A program made the position numbers and the translations under genes. Below are positions 8,014 through 17,126 of a stretch of DNA of 64,000 nt, piece after piece. The notes under the pieces are model-generated. The model did no database searches. It was given only the letters and a program-made list of their open reading frames with translations, and was not told the origin of the DNA. Location of the stretch: the NCBI GenBank assembly GCA_963758845.1, contig CAVWWX010000002.1, positions 310,001 to 374,000 on the forward strand. Direction: 5' to 3'. The stretch comes from JBDTSW01 sp963758845. Lineage in GTDB: Bacteria > Actinomycetota > Thermoleophilia > Solirubrobacterales > 70-9. The first letter of the stretch is position 1; each line of letters opens with the position of its first letter.

Positions 8014-9553
8014 ATGACAACCGACCAGGCAGTACTCGAACGGCGCCGCTGGATCGCTCTCGCCCTCCTCTGCGTGGCGCAGTTCGTCGTCGTGCTGGAC
8101 GCCTCGATCACCAACGTCGCCCTGCCGACGATCGGTGAGTCGCTGGGCATCTCCCAGGACAGCCTCTCCTGGGTCGTCACCGCCTACGCCCTTACCTTCG
8201 GCGGGTTCCTCCTCCTCGGCGGCCGGCTGGCCGACCTGCTCGGTCGGCGCCGCGTCTTCATGGGCGGCCTCCTGATCTTCGCGATCGCCTCGCTCGTCGG
8301 CGGCTTCGCAGAATCCGAGGGCATGCTGATCGCCGCCCGCGCCGTCCAGGGCCTGGGCGCGGCGCATCCTCTCCCCCGCCGCGCTCTCGATCATCACCAC
8401 GACGTTCCGCGACGGCTCCGAGCGCAACAAGGCGCTCGGCGTCTGGGGCGCGGTGGCCGGCTCGGGCGGCGCCGCCGGCGTCCTCCTGGGCGGCGTGCTC
8501 ACCGAGTACCTCGGATGGGAGTGGGTGCTGTGGGTGAACGTGCCGATCGGGATCATCGCGGCCGCGCTCGCGCCGTCGCTGATCGCCGAGAGCCGCTCGG
8601 AGTCCGAGACCCGCTCGTTCGACGTCGCCGGCGCGATCAGCGTCACGGCCGGCCTTTCCCTCCTCGTCTACGCGCTGATCGAGGCGCCGGACGCGGGCTG
8701 GGGCTCGGGTCAGACGATCGGCCTGCTCGCGGGAGCGGTCGCCCTGCTCGCCGCCTTCGTCGCGATCGAGCTGCGCTCGGCCTCGCCGCTGATGCCGTTC
8801 TCGATCTTCCGCATTCGGACGCTCACCGGAGCGAACGTGGTCGGGATCCTGACCGGAGCATCGCTGTTCAGCATGTTCTTCTTCATCTCGCTGTACATGC
8901 AGAACGTGCTCGGCTACAGCGCGATCAAGGCCGGGCTCTCCTACCTGCCGCTGGCGGTGTCGATCATCATCGCCGCGGGAGTCGCCTCCACCCTGGTGAC
9001 CCGGGTCGGCTACAAGCCGATCCTCGCAGCCGGGATGGCACTGATCGCCGCCGGCCTGGTCTGGTTCAGCCAGATCTCCGTCGACGGCAGCTTCCTCGGC
9101 GACATCCTCGGCCCGTCGCTCCTGGCGGCGGTCGGCCTGGGCTTCGCGTTCGTGCCGCAGACGATCGCCGCGGTCTCCGGCGTGAAGGAGCATCTGGCCG
9201 GCCTGGCCAGCGGGCTGATCAACACCTCGCAGCAGGTGGGCGGAGCGCTGGGCCTGGCCCTGCTCTCCACGGTCGCCTTCCCGCAGATCACCGACAACAC
9301 CGAGGCCGCGGGCGGCGACCCCGCCGCGATCCCCGCGATCCTCACCGAGGGCTACGCCGACGCGTTCCTGGCCGGAGCCGTGCTGGCCGTCATCGGCCTG
9401 ATCGCGACCCTGGTCCTGATCCGCGGCGAGGACTCGCGCGCGCACATGGAGATCGGCGACGGCGAGCCGGAGATCGAGGGCGCCGCGACGGACGCCAGCA
9501 CGAACGGCGCCGGCGACGAGGCCGAGGCGCGTCGCCAGCTCGAGACCGTCTAG
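8014..9553 (+). CDS. MFS drug exporter, DHA2 (EmrB/QacA) family (frameshifted)
   Basis: This 14-helix major-facilitator exporter is predicted to pump drugs out using proton motive force. Motif A (GGRLADLLGRRRVF) and motif C (AGSGGAAGVLLGGVL) are present, as is the DHA2 start VLDASITNVALPTIG. A single extra base at about 8362-8365 throws the frame between GLGAA and ILSPAALSII. The rest reads normally from there to the stop at 9553. The last 40 residues are an acidic, Ala/Glu-rich cytoplasmic tail. A Shine-Dalgarno (AAGGGAG) precedes the ATG. The gene is controlled by the divergent TetR. Confidence 0.88.
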
Positions 9554-9571
9554 TCCCCTCCCTGAGCTAAA

Positions 9572-9599
9572 CGCCCGCGCCGGAGACCCGGCGCGGGCG
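9572..9599. terminator. Bidirectional hairpin terminator
   Basis: A perfect 12-base stem (CGCCCGCGCCGG / CCGGCGCGGGCG) with an AGAC loop sits between the convergent MFS gene and hemL. There is no strong T-run, as is usual at this GC content. Confidence 0.75.
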
Positions 9600-9611
9600 G
9601 CTCAGGGCAGG

Positions 9612-10905
9612 TCACGACGATCGGGCGAACGCCTCCTCGAACGCCTCGCCGGCCGCGTCCACCGTGCGCTCGATCGCCGCCTCGTCGTGGGCGAGCGAGA
9701 CGAACCAGGCCTCGAACTGCGACGGCGGCGGGTAGACCCCGCGCTCGAGCAGCGCGCGGGCGAAGGCTCCGTAGGCGTCGAGGTCACATGCGCTCGACCC
9801 GGCGAAGTCGTGGGGGACCTCGGCCGAGAAGAACGGGGTCACCAGGCCCGGGGCGGCGCTGATCTGCACCGGTCGGTCGCCCGCCGCGCTGCGGAGCCCG
9901 GCCGCCAGCATCTCGGTCAGCTCGCCCAGCCTGGCGTAGGCGGCGCGGTCCAGCTGCTCCAGCGTCGCCAGGCCCGCCGCGACGGCCAGCGGGTTGCCCG
10001 AGAGCGTGCCCGCCTGGTAGACCTCGCCGGCCGGCGCGACCATGTTCATCAGATCGCGCCTGCCGCCGTATCCGGCCAGCGGCAGGCCGCCGCCGAGGAC
10101 CTTGCCCATGATCGTCAGGTCGGGGCGGACGCCGAACAGCTCCTGGGCCCCGCCCCGGGCGACGCGAAAGCCGGTGATGACCTCGTCGAAGACGAGCAGC
10201 GCCTCCCACGCGTCGGCCTGCTCGCGCAGGAAGTCCAGGAAGCCGGACACAGGGGGGACGAGGCCCATGTTCGCCGCGATCGGCTCGACCAGGATCGCCG
10301 CGGGCTGCGCCTGCGCGATCGCCGCCGCGAACGCCTCGCGATCGTTCCAGGGCACCACCACCGTGTCCCTGGCCGCGGCCTCCGGGACGCCCGGGCTTGC
10401 CGGGATCCCCTGCGTGGCGAGGCCCGAGCCGCCCTCGGCCAGCAGGCCGTCGACGTGCCCGTGGTAGGCGCCGGCGAACTTCATCACCACGTCGCGGCCG
10501 GTGGCGGCGCGCGCCAGTCGCACCGCGCTCATCGCGGCCTCGGTGCCTGAGTTGACCAGCCGCAGCATCTGCACCGGCTGGCATGCGCTGCGTCACCTCG
10601 GCCGCCAGCTCGACCTCGGCCTCGGTCGGCGCGCCATAGGAGGTGCCCTTGGCCGCCGCCTCCTGCACCGCCTCGACGACCGCTGGGTTGGCATGGCCGA
10701 GGATCAGCGGGCCCCACGAGCAGACCCAATCCACGTAGCGGTGCCCGTCGGCGTCGATCAGCTCGACGCCCTCGCCGCGCTCGATGAAGATGGGGTGGTC
10801 GCGGCCGATCGAGCGCATCGCGCGCACCGGCGAGTTCACGCCGCCGGGCAGGAGGCCCACGGCGCGGGCGTTGATGACCTCGGACGCGCGGGTGTCCAGG
10901 CTCAC
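9612..10905 (-). CDS. hemL: Glutamate-1-semialdehyde 2,1-aminomutase (frameshifted)
   Basis: HemL is a PLP enzyme that converts glutamate-1-semialdehyde to 5-aminolevulinate in the C5 route to tetrapyrroles. The first part (LLPGGVNSPVRAM, DWVCSWGPLILGHANP) and the second part (LRLVNSGTEAAMSAVRLARAATGRD, VFDEVITGFR, and the PLP lysine in MGKVLGGGLP) lie in different frames. One extra base at about 10579-10586 is responsible. Joined, the product is about 430 residues, normal for the family. Its ATG overlaps the stop of the upstream siroheme-decarboxylase-like gene by 4 bases. Confidence 0.9.
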
Positions 10906-12041
10906 TTTGCCGCGAGCGCGGCGTGGGCGGCGATCGCCGCCTTGGGATCGGCTTCCCAGGCCGCGTAGTCGTCCGTGAAGTAGTGGAGGCGGATCTTCTT
11001 GAACTCGGTCGACGAGTAGAGGACGGCGCGGTCGTCGCCGTGGAGGTCGTGCTCGTCGGCGATCGAGTCAAGGATCGCGTCGCACTCCTCCTTCGAGCGG
11101 CCGTGGGCCATGGTGAAGACCGAGTAGGGCCAGTCCGCGTAGGTCGGGCGCTCGTAGCAATGCGAGACGCCGCGGACGGCCGCCATCTGCGCGCCGCGCT
11201 CGAGGACCTCGGCGTCGGGCACCCGCCAGACGCCCATCCCGTTGGCCGAGAAGCCGGCCCGGCGATGGAAGAGGATCGCGGCCACGCGGCGCAGGATCTT
11301 CCGATCGACCATCCCCTCCAGGTGGGCCAGGAAGGCATCGGTGCTCATCCCGGCCTGTGAGGCCGCGGCGTCGTAGGGGCGGTCGACGACCTCCATCGGC
11401 CCCTGGAGCGCCTTGATCACCGCGATGTCGGTGTCGTCGTAAGGCTGCGCCTCGAGCTCGCGCGGCGGCGCGGCGTCGGCCGTCGCGGCCAGGGCGTCGG
11501 TGCCCTTCTCCATCTCCAGGTTCATGTTGATCTTGAACAGGCGCAGCGTCGGCAGCTGGCGGATCGACTCGGCGCCGGTCAGCTCCTGGAGCACGTCCAG
11601 CGTGCCCTGAAGGCCCAGCTCGGAGTCGGGCGCGGTCGCGATCGTGAACCAGAGGTTGAACTCGTGCGTGCGCAGATAGTTGTGCGAGACCCCGGGGTGC
11701 GAGTTGATGATCTTCGCCGCGCGGTGGGGGTGCTCTGAGTCCACCTTCGCCGCGACCAGCATCGACTCGTAGCCCAGCGCGCGGGTGTCGAAGATCGGGG
11801 TGATCTCGCGGATGATTCGCTCGCGGACCAGGCGGGCCGTGCGCTCCATGACGTCGTCGAGGTCCAGCTCGGCCTCGGCCGCGACAGGCACGAAGGGCTG
11901 GGCGGCCAGCGGGAACCGCGACTGGAGCAGGTTCATCAGCCGCTTGTCGGCGTCGTCCAGGGGCACCGCCGCGCCGTCCTTGCGCGAGCGCAGCTTCGGC
12001 TTGGCGGCGCCTCCGTTGACGCCGTTGCCCTCTAGAGCCAC
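10902..12041 (-). CDS. Fused siroheme decarboxylase-like protein (AhbA-AhbB / NirDL type)
   Basis: The protein has two tandem AsnC/Lrp-like halves. The first carries HPGVSHNYLRTHEFNLWFT (about 116-133). The second starts at a winged-helix segment near residue 205 and carries GVSHCYERPTYADWPYSVFTM (about 300). Both match the His-containing active-site motifs of siroheme decarboxylases (AhbA/AhbB and NirD/L/G/H), not of DNA-binding Lrp regulators. In Ahb pathways two subunits convert siroheme to didecarboxysiroheme. Here they are a single 379-residue chain. The GTG at 12041 overlaps the hemB stop by 10 bases. Co-transcription with hemB and hemL supports a tetrapyrrole role. Automated tools may call it an Lrp regulator. 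Confidence 0.78.
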   Translation of the reverse strand: MALEGNGVNGGAAKPKLRSRKDGAAVPLDDADKRLMNLLQSRFPLAAQPFVPVAAEAELDLDDVMERTARLVRERIIREITPIFDTRALGYESMLVAAKVDSEHPHRAAKIINSHPGVSHNYLRTHEFNLWFTIATAPDSELGLQGTLDVLQELTGAESIRQLPTLRLFKINMNLEMEKGTDALAATADAAPPRELEAQPYDDTDIAVIKALQGPMEVVDRPYDAAASQAGMSTDAFLAHLEGMVDRKILRRVAAILFHRRAGFSANGMGVWRVPDAEVLERGAQMAAVRGVSHCYERPTYADWPYSVFTMAHGRSKEECDAILDSIADEHDLHGDDRAVLYSSTEFKKIRLHYFTDDYAAWEADPKAAIAAHAALAAK

Positions 12042-13000
12042 GACGCCACCTCCTTGGCGTAGTAGGTGACGATCACGTCGGCGCCGGCGCGGCGGATTCC
12101 CACCAGCGACTCGACCGCCGCCGCCTGCTCGTCGATCCAGCCGTTGGCGCCCGCCGCCTTCAGCATCGAGTACTCGCCCGACACCTGATAGGCGGCGATC
12201 GGCAGGTCGAAGCGCTCGCGGGCGCGGGCGATCAGGTCCAGGTAGGGGCCTGCCGGCTTGACGATCACCATGTCGGCGCCCTCCTCGACGTCCAGCGAGA
12301 TCTCGCGCAGCGCCTCGCGGGCGTTGGCCGGATCCATCTGGTAGCCGCGGCGGTCGCCGAACTCGGGCGTCGACTCGGCGGCCTCGCGGAACGGGCCATA
12401 GAACGCGGAGGCGAACTTGGCCGCGTAGGACATGATCGCCGTGTTCGGATGTCCCTCCTCGTCGAGCTGGAAGCGGATGGCTCCGACCCGCCCGTCCATC
12501 ATGTCCGAGGGGGCGACGATGTCGGCGCCGGCCTCGGCGTGGGAGATCGCCGTGCGGGCCAAGAGCTCGACGGTGATGTCGTTGTCGATCTCGCCCTCGT
12601 TGACGAAGCCGCAGTGCCCGTGCGACGTGTACTCGCAAAGGCACACGTCGGTGATCACCACCAGGTCCGGATGCGCCTCCTTCAGCGCGCGCACCGCCAT
12701 CTGCACGACGCCCTCGTCGTCGTATGCCCCCGAGCCGGCCTCGTCCTTCGTCGCCGGGATGCCGAACAGGATCACGGCGCCGATGCCGGCGGCCTGGATC
12801 TCGGTGGCCTCGGCGACGACCTCGCCGATCGAGAAACGCTCGACGCCGGGCATCGACTCCACGGGCTCGCGGACGTCCTCGCCGGCGACCACGAACAGCG
12901 GCTGCACGAGGTGGCGCGGCGACAGCTCGGTCTCGCGCACAAGGTCACGAATCGCGCCCGTGCGGCGAAGGCGCCGCAGGCGCGTAGCGGGGAAGCTCAC
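12032..13000 (-). CDS. hemB: Delta-aminolevulinic acid dehydratase (porphobilinogen synthase)
   Basis: HemB condenses two 5-aminolevulinates to porphobilinogen. The zinc-type cysteine motif DVCLCEYTSHGHCG is complete, so the enzyme should be zinc-dependent. The two active-site lysines lie in SYAAKFASAFYGPFR and VKPAGPYLD. The 322 residues are the normal length. It is the promoter-proximal gene of the hemB - Ahb-like - hemL set. Confidence 0.96.
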   Translation of the reverse strand: MSFPATRLRRLRRTGAIRDLVRETELSPRHLVQPLFVVAGEDVREPVESMPGVERFSIGEVVAEATEIQAAGIGAVILFGIPATKDEAGSGAYDDEGVVQMAVRALKEAHPDLVVITDVCLCEYTSHGHCGFVNEGEIDNDITVELLARTAISHAEAGADIVAPSDMMDGRVGAIRFQLDEEGHPNTAIMSYAAKFASAFYGPFREAAESTPEFGDRRGYQMDPANAREALREISLDVEEGADMVIVKPAGPYLDLIARARERFDLPIAAYQVSGEYSMLKAAGANGWIDEQAAAVESLVGIRRAGADVIVTYYAKEVASWL

Positions 13001-13078
13001 GTGGGTGAGTTTAGGGTCTGATTGACGCCCGTCGCCTCGGGGAAGCCGGTGGCGGGGAAGCGACCGAGAGGAGACATC

Positions 13079-13420
13079 GTGGGAGACGAGGAGCGAAACG
13101 ACGCCGACGAGGAGGCCGGAGGCGGCGACGCCCCCGCCGACGAGGAGGCGACGGGCGCCGAAGCACCGGCGAGCGGGGGAACCGAGACGCCCGAGCCGGC
13201 CAGGCTGCCGAGCGACGACGAGCGCGAGGCCGAGGACGAGGGTGATGACGACACGTCCGACGACACCTCGGAGGGAACGTCTGACGACACCTCAGAGGGG
13301 ACGTCCGAAGGGACTTCCGACGACACGTCAGAGGGGACCTCGGAGGGGACCTCGGACGACACATCCGAGGGCACGTCGGAGGGGACGTCGGATGATGAGC
13401 CGGAGGGCGCCCCGGCCTGA
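13079..13420 (+). CDS. Acidic low-complexity repeat protein
   Basis: This is a strongly acidic 113-residue protein with no hydrophobic core. The second half is built from repeats of DDTSEGTS / EGTS. I start at the GTG at 13079 because a good Shine-Dalgarno (GAGAGGAG) precedes it. An upstream ATG at 13022 has none. The repeat units use different synonymous codons (acc, acg, aca and act for Thr; tcg, tca, tcc and tct for Ser), which suggests the peptide, not the DNA, has been conserved. No signal peptide or membrane segment is visible. Function is unknown. It could be a disordered charge buffer or binding tail. Confidence 0.6.
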   Translation: MGDEERNDADEEAGGGDAPADEEATGAEAPASGGTETPEPARLPSDDEREAEDEGDDDTSDDTSEGTSDDTSEGTSEGTSDDTSEGTSEGTSDDTSEGTSEGTSDDEPEGAPA

Positions 13421-13435
13421 ACGGGGGCGAGAGGT

Positions 13436-13460
13436 GGCGGCCGCCGCGGGGGCGGCCGCC
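13436..13460. terminator. GC hairpin between convergent genes
   Basis: Two copies of the self-complementary decamer GGCGGCCGCC, separated by GCGGG, can form a 10-base stem. It lies between the acidic repeat gene and the SnoaL-like gene, which converge here. Confidence 0.65.
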
Positions 13461-13469
13461 GTCATCCCC

Positions 13470-13844
13470 TCAGTCGCCCAGGGCCTTCAGTGCCTTGGCG
13501 CTGTCCCCGTAGAACTCGCCGCGCGAGGCCTCTCCATCGCGGTACTCGAGGATGTGGACGAAGGGCGCCTCGAACGACCCTCCCTTGCCGACCGCCTTCT
13601 GGGTCCCCGTGACGACCACCGTGTCGCCGTCCTCCAGGAACCGCTTGGGCTCGACGGAGAACTCCGACCAGTAGTTCGGGATCTGGCTGAAGTTCGCCAG
13701 CACGGCCTCGCGACCATGCACCTCGCCGCCGAGTGGCAGCTCGTCCGACGTGACCCAGGTGACGTCGTCCGTGAACTTCAGGGCCTGCAGATCACCGCGG
13801 CTGAACGCCTCGTAGGCCTCCTTCGCCGCTTCAACGTTGCCCAT
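13470..13844 (-). CDS. SnoaL-like / nuclear transport factor 2-fold protein
   Basis: This 124-residue protein has the cone-shaped NTF2-like fold pattern: an N-terminal helix (NVEAAKEAYEAFSRGD), a V-T-W strand (FTDDVTWVTSDELPLGGEVHG), REAVLANF, and three long strands ending EFYGDSAKALKALGD. Family members are small hydrolases, isomerases or binding proteins and the substrate cannot be read from sequence. A strong Shine-Dalgarno (AAGGAGGT) sets the ATG at 13844. A 7-base inverted repeat (GTTGGCG / CGCCAAC, 13863-13888) lies just upstream and may be an operator. Confidence 0.82.
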   Translation of the reverse strand: MGNVEAAKEAYEAFSRGDLQALKFTDDVTWVTSDELPLGGEVHGREAVLANFSQIPNYWSEFSVEPKRFLEDGDTVVVTGTQKAVGKGGSFEAPFVHILEYRDGEASRGEFYGDSAKALKALGD

Positions 13845-13969
13845 GCGGGCACCTCCTTCGTTGTTGGCGTCGCTGTGACGGCGCCAACAGCGCGCAACCG
13901 TCATGACGCGACGCGGATCCCACCCTACGTCCGGCGAGTGGCCGGCGCAAGGGCTTCGGCGGGCGCGGT

Positions 13970-14905
13970 CTAGCCCTCGAGCGCGGCGTTGGCGGGCATC
14001 GTCGCGCTGAGCAGCGGCGAGGGCTCGTCGGCGTCCTGGTCGCAGACGAAGACGAAGTCGATCACCCCGGTGTCGATGGCGGCGTGAACGCCCTCGACCT
14101 TCCAGCGGCGGTCGATCGTGCGCAGCCGGTCGACGCCGCCGTCGCCGCTTACGGTCCCCACCACCGAGCCCTGGATCGCGCCGTCCTCGTCCTCGGCCGA
14201 CGCGGTGAAGACGATCAGCTCGTCCGAGAGCGGGGTGGCGTCGCTGAAGCACAGGCGGGTGCCGCCCAGCTCGCCAAGCTCGTAGTCGCGCACGCGGTTG
14301 ATCTCGCTCACGTCAAGGCGGTGGTCGCCGCGCAGCGAGCCCATCGCCTGCTCCAGTGAGACCTCGATCACCGCGTTCGAGCTCTCGTCGTCGTTGCCCC
14401 GGTGAAAGAGCCAGAAGGCATCGCCCAGGACCGCCGCGCCCTCGACGTTCAGCTCCTCGATCTCGTCGCGCAGGCGCTCGTAGAGCGGATGGAGGTCGAT
14501 CTCCTCGGGCTCGCCCTCCAGGGACCCGTCCGGGGCCAGGCGCCAGAAGAAGCCGCGGTCGCGGCTGCGCTTCGAGCCCGAGCCCAGCCCGAACAGGGCG
14601 CCGTGCGATGCGCCCTCGAACGGCGGCAGCGCCGAGAGCGCCTCGAGGTCCGGCTTGTCGCCGTCGCCGTCGTCCTCCAGCGCCGGGCGCATCTCGCCGG
14701 GGTCGGTGGAGGAGATCGTGAAGACGCCCAGGTCGTGCTCGTCGTCGCCGATCACGTAGACGAAGTCGCCCCGCCTGACGACCGCAGACGCGGCGGAGAT
14801 GTACTCGGCGCGCTCGCTGCCGCCGGCGCGCGTGACGTCGAGGTCGCGCAGCTTGCGAAGCTCGAGCGGGGGCAGGTCCTCGGGCTGGGTGCTCTCTCGT
14901 TCCAC
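13970..14905 (-). CDS. Beta-propeller-like protein, DUF6929/DUF3616 type
   Basis: This 311-residue protein has repeating strand segments each built around a hydrophobic-Gly turn (VYVIGDDEHDLGVF, GAAVLGDAFWLFHRGN, LIVFTASAEDEDG, IDFVFVCDQD). It has no signal peptide and no membrane helix. The segment order (RDLDVTRAGGSERAEYISAASAVV at the N-terminus, GxALFGLGSGSK in the first third, FWLFHRGN in the middle) resembles uncharacterised DUF6929-type cytosolic propellers. No catalytic residues can be assigned. Confidence 0.6.
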   Translation of the reverse strand: MERESTQPEDLPPLELRKLRDLDVTRAGGSERAEYISAASAVVRRGDFVYVIGDDEHDLGVFTISSTDPGEMRPALEDDGDGDKPDLEALSALPPFEGASHGALFGLGSGSKRSRDRGFFWRLAPDGSLEGEPEEIDLHPLYERLRDEIEELNVEGAAVLGDAFWLFHRGNDDESSNAVIEVSLEQAMGSLRGDHRLDVSEINRVRDYELGELGGTRLCFSDATPLSDELIVFTASAEDEDGAIQGSVVGTVSGDGGVDRLRTIDRRWKVEGVHAAIDTGVIDFVFVCDQDADEPSPLLSATMPANAALEG

Positions 14906-14961
14906 CGACCCCAGTTACCCGGCCGCGAGCAGCCCCGAACCCCGGGCGGGCCGGAAGGCGG

Positions 14962-16332
14962 CTAGGAGAACCGCCGCAGGGCCAGGCGGGCGAGGGCGCC
15001 GTAGGCCAGCGTGATCGCCGCCAGGTGAAGGAGCGGCACGCCGATCCCGGGCCCGGCCGCGTCGAGGGCGCCGGACATGGCGTCGAGGGCGGGATCGAAC
15101 GGGAACAGCGCCCGCACCACCTGGATCAGGTCGAACACGCCGGCGCTGACCGTGCCCGAGGGCACCAGCGAGAGGAACGCGATCGGCAGCGAGACCATGA
15201 ACGCCAACAGCGAGGAGGCGCGCACCTCGCGAGCGGCCCCGCCGAGGGCGGCCCCGAAGGCGGCGAAAGCGGCGCCGCCGGCCACGATCGCGACCAGGAT
15301 CAGCCCGAACCTTCCCCAGTCGATCGAGACGAACAGGGACAGCCCGCCCAGCATCACCAGGGTCACGACCAGCGAGGCGACCGCGCCCAGGAGCACCTTC
15401 TCGCCCAGCAACGCGCCGGGCGAGATCAGCCCGCGCGTCAGCCGCGGGTACGCGTTCTCCTCGCGCTCGAGCGCCAGCGAGCCCGCGACCAGCAGCACCG
15501 TCACGAACATCAGCGTCACGGTCGCGGCGACCGAGATCGCGAACGCATCCAGCGACGTCCCGTCGCCGGCGACCACGGTCTTCTCGACCTCGATCGGCGA
15601 GGCGACCGCGCCCAGCAGAGGCAGGGCGAAGTCCAGGTTCTCGCCCGCCAGGTCGGCGAACTGGATCACCTCGTCGACCTGCTTGACGGCGTCGGACCCC
15701 GGCGGCAGCTCGTCGCGAACCGACTCGAGGATGTCGCCGGCGTTGTTCAGGCCGAGGACGTTGAAGGTCTCGCCAAGGAGCGGGATCTCGAAGTCGCCGC
15801 CCTCGATCAGGACGTTCAGGTAGACCTCGGCCGACTCGGAGATCCGCTGGGCCAGGATCAGGTTCGCCTCGGTGATCAGCGCCTGGATCCGATCGTCAAC
15901 GAGCTGCGCCTTCACCGGGTCGTCCTCGTTCACCAGGACCTCGACGGTGGGCTGCTCGGGGTCCAGGGAGGTCAGCGACTGGAGCTTCTCGAGGATGTCG
16001 GGCGGCACGATCAGGGCGCCAAGGACGTCGCCGTCCTCGACCCTTTGCTCGGCCTCCTCGCGGCTATCGACGTCCACGCACTCCACCCGCGAGCACAGCT
16101 CGTCGCGGGCGATCCCGCGGTCGAGCTCCTCCTCGCCGCCGCCGACCTGGAAGGCCGCGTCCTCGTCGACCTGGTTGAAGAACGCCACCCGTGGCTTGCC
16201 GCCCTCGTCGGAGAGGGCGAAGCCGATCAGGATCGCGATCACGATCGGGTACAGCACCAGCAGGGCGCTGACCAGCGGCGAGCGGCGCAGGATCTGGAGG
16301 TCCTTGACGAGCAGATGACGCATCGGTGCCAC
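14962..16332 (-). CDS. ABC-2 type transporter permease
   Basis: This 456-residue permease has the YhgE/CcmB-like ABC-2 layout. One N-terminal helix (LVSALLVLYPIVIAILIGFAL) is followed by a long extracytoplasmic domain of about 230 residues containing two Cys (CSRVEC), then five C-terminal helices. The large external loop is typical of exporters of lipid-linked or bulky substrates. Its GTG start directly follows the stop of the ATPase gene. An ATG nine bases further in is equally possible. Substrate unknown. Confidence 0.88.
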   Translation of the reverse strand: MAPMRHLLVKDLQILRRSPLVSALLVLYPIVIAILIGFALSDEGGKPRVAFFNQVDEDAAFQVGGGEEELDRGIARDELCSRVECVDVDSREEAEQRVEDGDVLGALIVPPDILEKLQSLTSLDPEQPTVEVLVNEDDPVKAQLVDDRIQALITEANLILAQRISESAEVYLNVLIEGGDFEIPLLGETFNVLGLNNAGDILESVRDELPPGSDAVKQVDEVIQFADLAGENLDFALPLLGAVASPIEVEKTVVAGDGTSLDAFAISVAATVTLMFVTVLLVAGSLALEREENAYPRLTRGLISPGALLGEKVLLGAVASLVVTLVMLGGLSLFVSIDWGRFGLILVAIVAGGAAFAAFGAALGGAAREVRASSLLAFMVSLPIAFLSLVPSGTVSAGVFDLIQVVRALFPFDPALDAMSGALDAAGPGIGVPLLHLAAITLAYGALARLALRRFS

Positions 16333-17049
16333 CTAGTGCCCCCGGTCGCGGAGGAAGAAGACGAAGGCCTCCTCGAAGTCGCGGGCGCCCGACTCGGGGA
16401 CGGCCTCGTGCAGCTCGCGCTGGGTGCCGTCGAAAACCCGCTCGCCGTCGGCAAGGACCAGCAGCCGGTCGCCGTAGCGCTCGGCCTCCTGGATGTAGTG
16501 GGTGGAGAAGATCACGGTCGTGCCGCCGCCGGCCAGGGCGCTCACGAACTCCCACAGCCGCTCGCGCTGGCGCGGGTCGAGGCCCGAGGAGGGTTCGTCG
16601 AGCAGCAGCACCGGCGGCCGGGCCAACAGTCCGATCGCGATGTTCACCCGCTGCTGGTTGCCGCCGGAGAGGGTGGCGACCTGATCGTCGCGGCGCTCGG
16701 TCAGCGCGGTCTGCTCGAGCATCTGCTCGAGCGCAGACTCGGGGTCCTCGACCCGCTCGAGCCGGGCGAAAAGCAGGAGGTTCTCGGCGACGGTCAGCCG
16801 GCGGTAGAGCGCCGCCTGCTGGGGCACCCAGCCGATCTCCGCAGGCGCCCGGCTGACCTCGCCCTCGTCGGGGCCGCGGATGCCGGCCAGGATCGAGAGC
16901 AGCGTTGTCTTGCCGGCGCCGTTGGGCCCGATCACCGCCAGCAGCTCGCCGCGGCGGGCCTCGAAGGAGACCTCGCGAAGCGCCCAGCGCTCGCCGAACC
17001 GCTTCGAGAGCCCCCGCACCTGGATCACCGCCTGGTCGCCCGCTGGCAT
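16333..17049 (-). CDS. ABC transporter ATP-binding protein
   Basis: All nucleotide-binding motifs are intact: Walker A GPNGAGKTT, Q-loop WVPQQAALY, signature LSGGNQQR, Walker B VLLLDEPSSGLD, and the H-loop histidine in STHYIQEA. The 238-residue chain is the partner of the permease immediately downstream. It is divergent from the YmdB-like gene, with a 77-base gap that must hold both promoters. Confidence 0.93.
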   Translation of the reverse strand: MPAGDQAVIQVRGLSKRFGERWALREVSFEARRGELLAVIGPNGAGKTTLLSILAGIRGPDEGEVSRAPAEIGWVPQQAALYRRLTVAENLLLFARLERVEDPESALEQMLEQTALTERRDDQVATLSGGNQQRVNIAIGLLARPPVLLLDEPSSGLDPRQRERLWEFVSALAGGGTTVIFSTHYIQEAERYGDRLLVLADGERVFDGTQRELHEAVPESGARDFEEAFVFFLRDRGH

Positions 17050-17126
17050 CGCCGGAACGCTAGACGGTCGGCCTGATCCGCCCGCCGTCAGCCGGTGCGC
17101 GGCTCCCGCTCGTCTACGCTCGCCCG

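Noticed and set aside
10902..12644. 580-residue version of the siroheme-decarboxylase-like protein extending into hemB
   Set aside because: The extra N-terminus is an out-of-frame reading of hemB. The GTG at 12041 overlapping the hemB stop gives a family-like protein.
12997..13374. Ser/Val/Pro repeat protein read from the minus strand opposite the acidic repeat gene
   Set aside because: The plus frame has a good Shine-Dalgarno, and its codons vary synonymously between repeats. The minus frame has no ribosome-binding site and would overlap the hemB promoter region.
15025..17076. 683-codon open frame on the plus strand across the ABC exporter genes
   Set aside because: It is antisense to two clearly real genes with intact ABC motifs. 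The product is Arg/Gln/Asp/His-rich without domains, which is typical of third-frame shadows in high-GC DNA.
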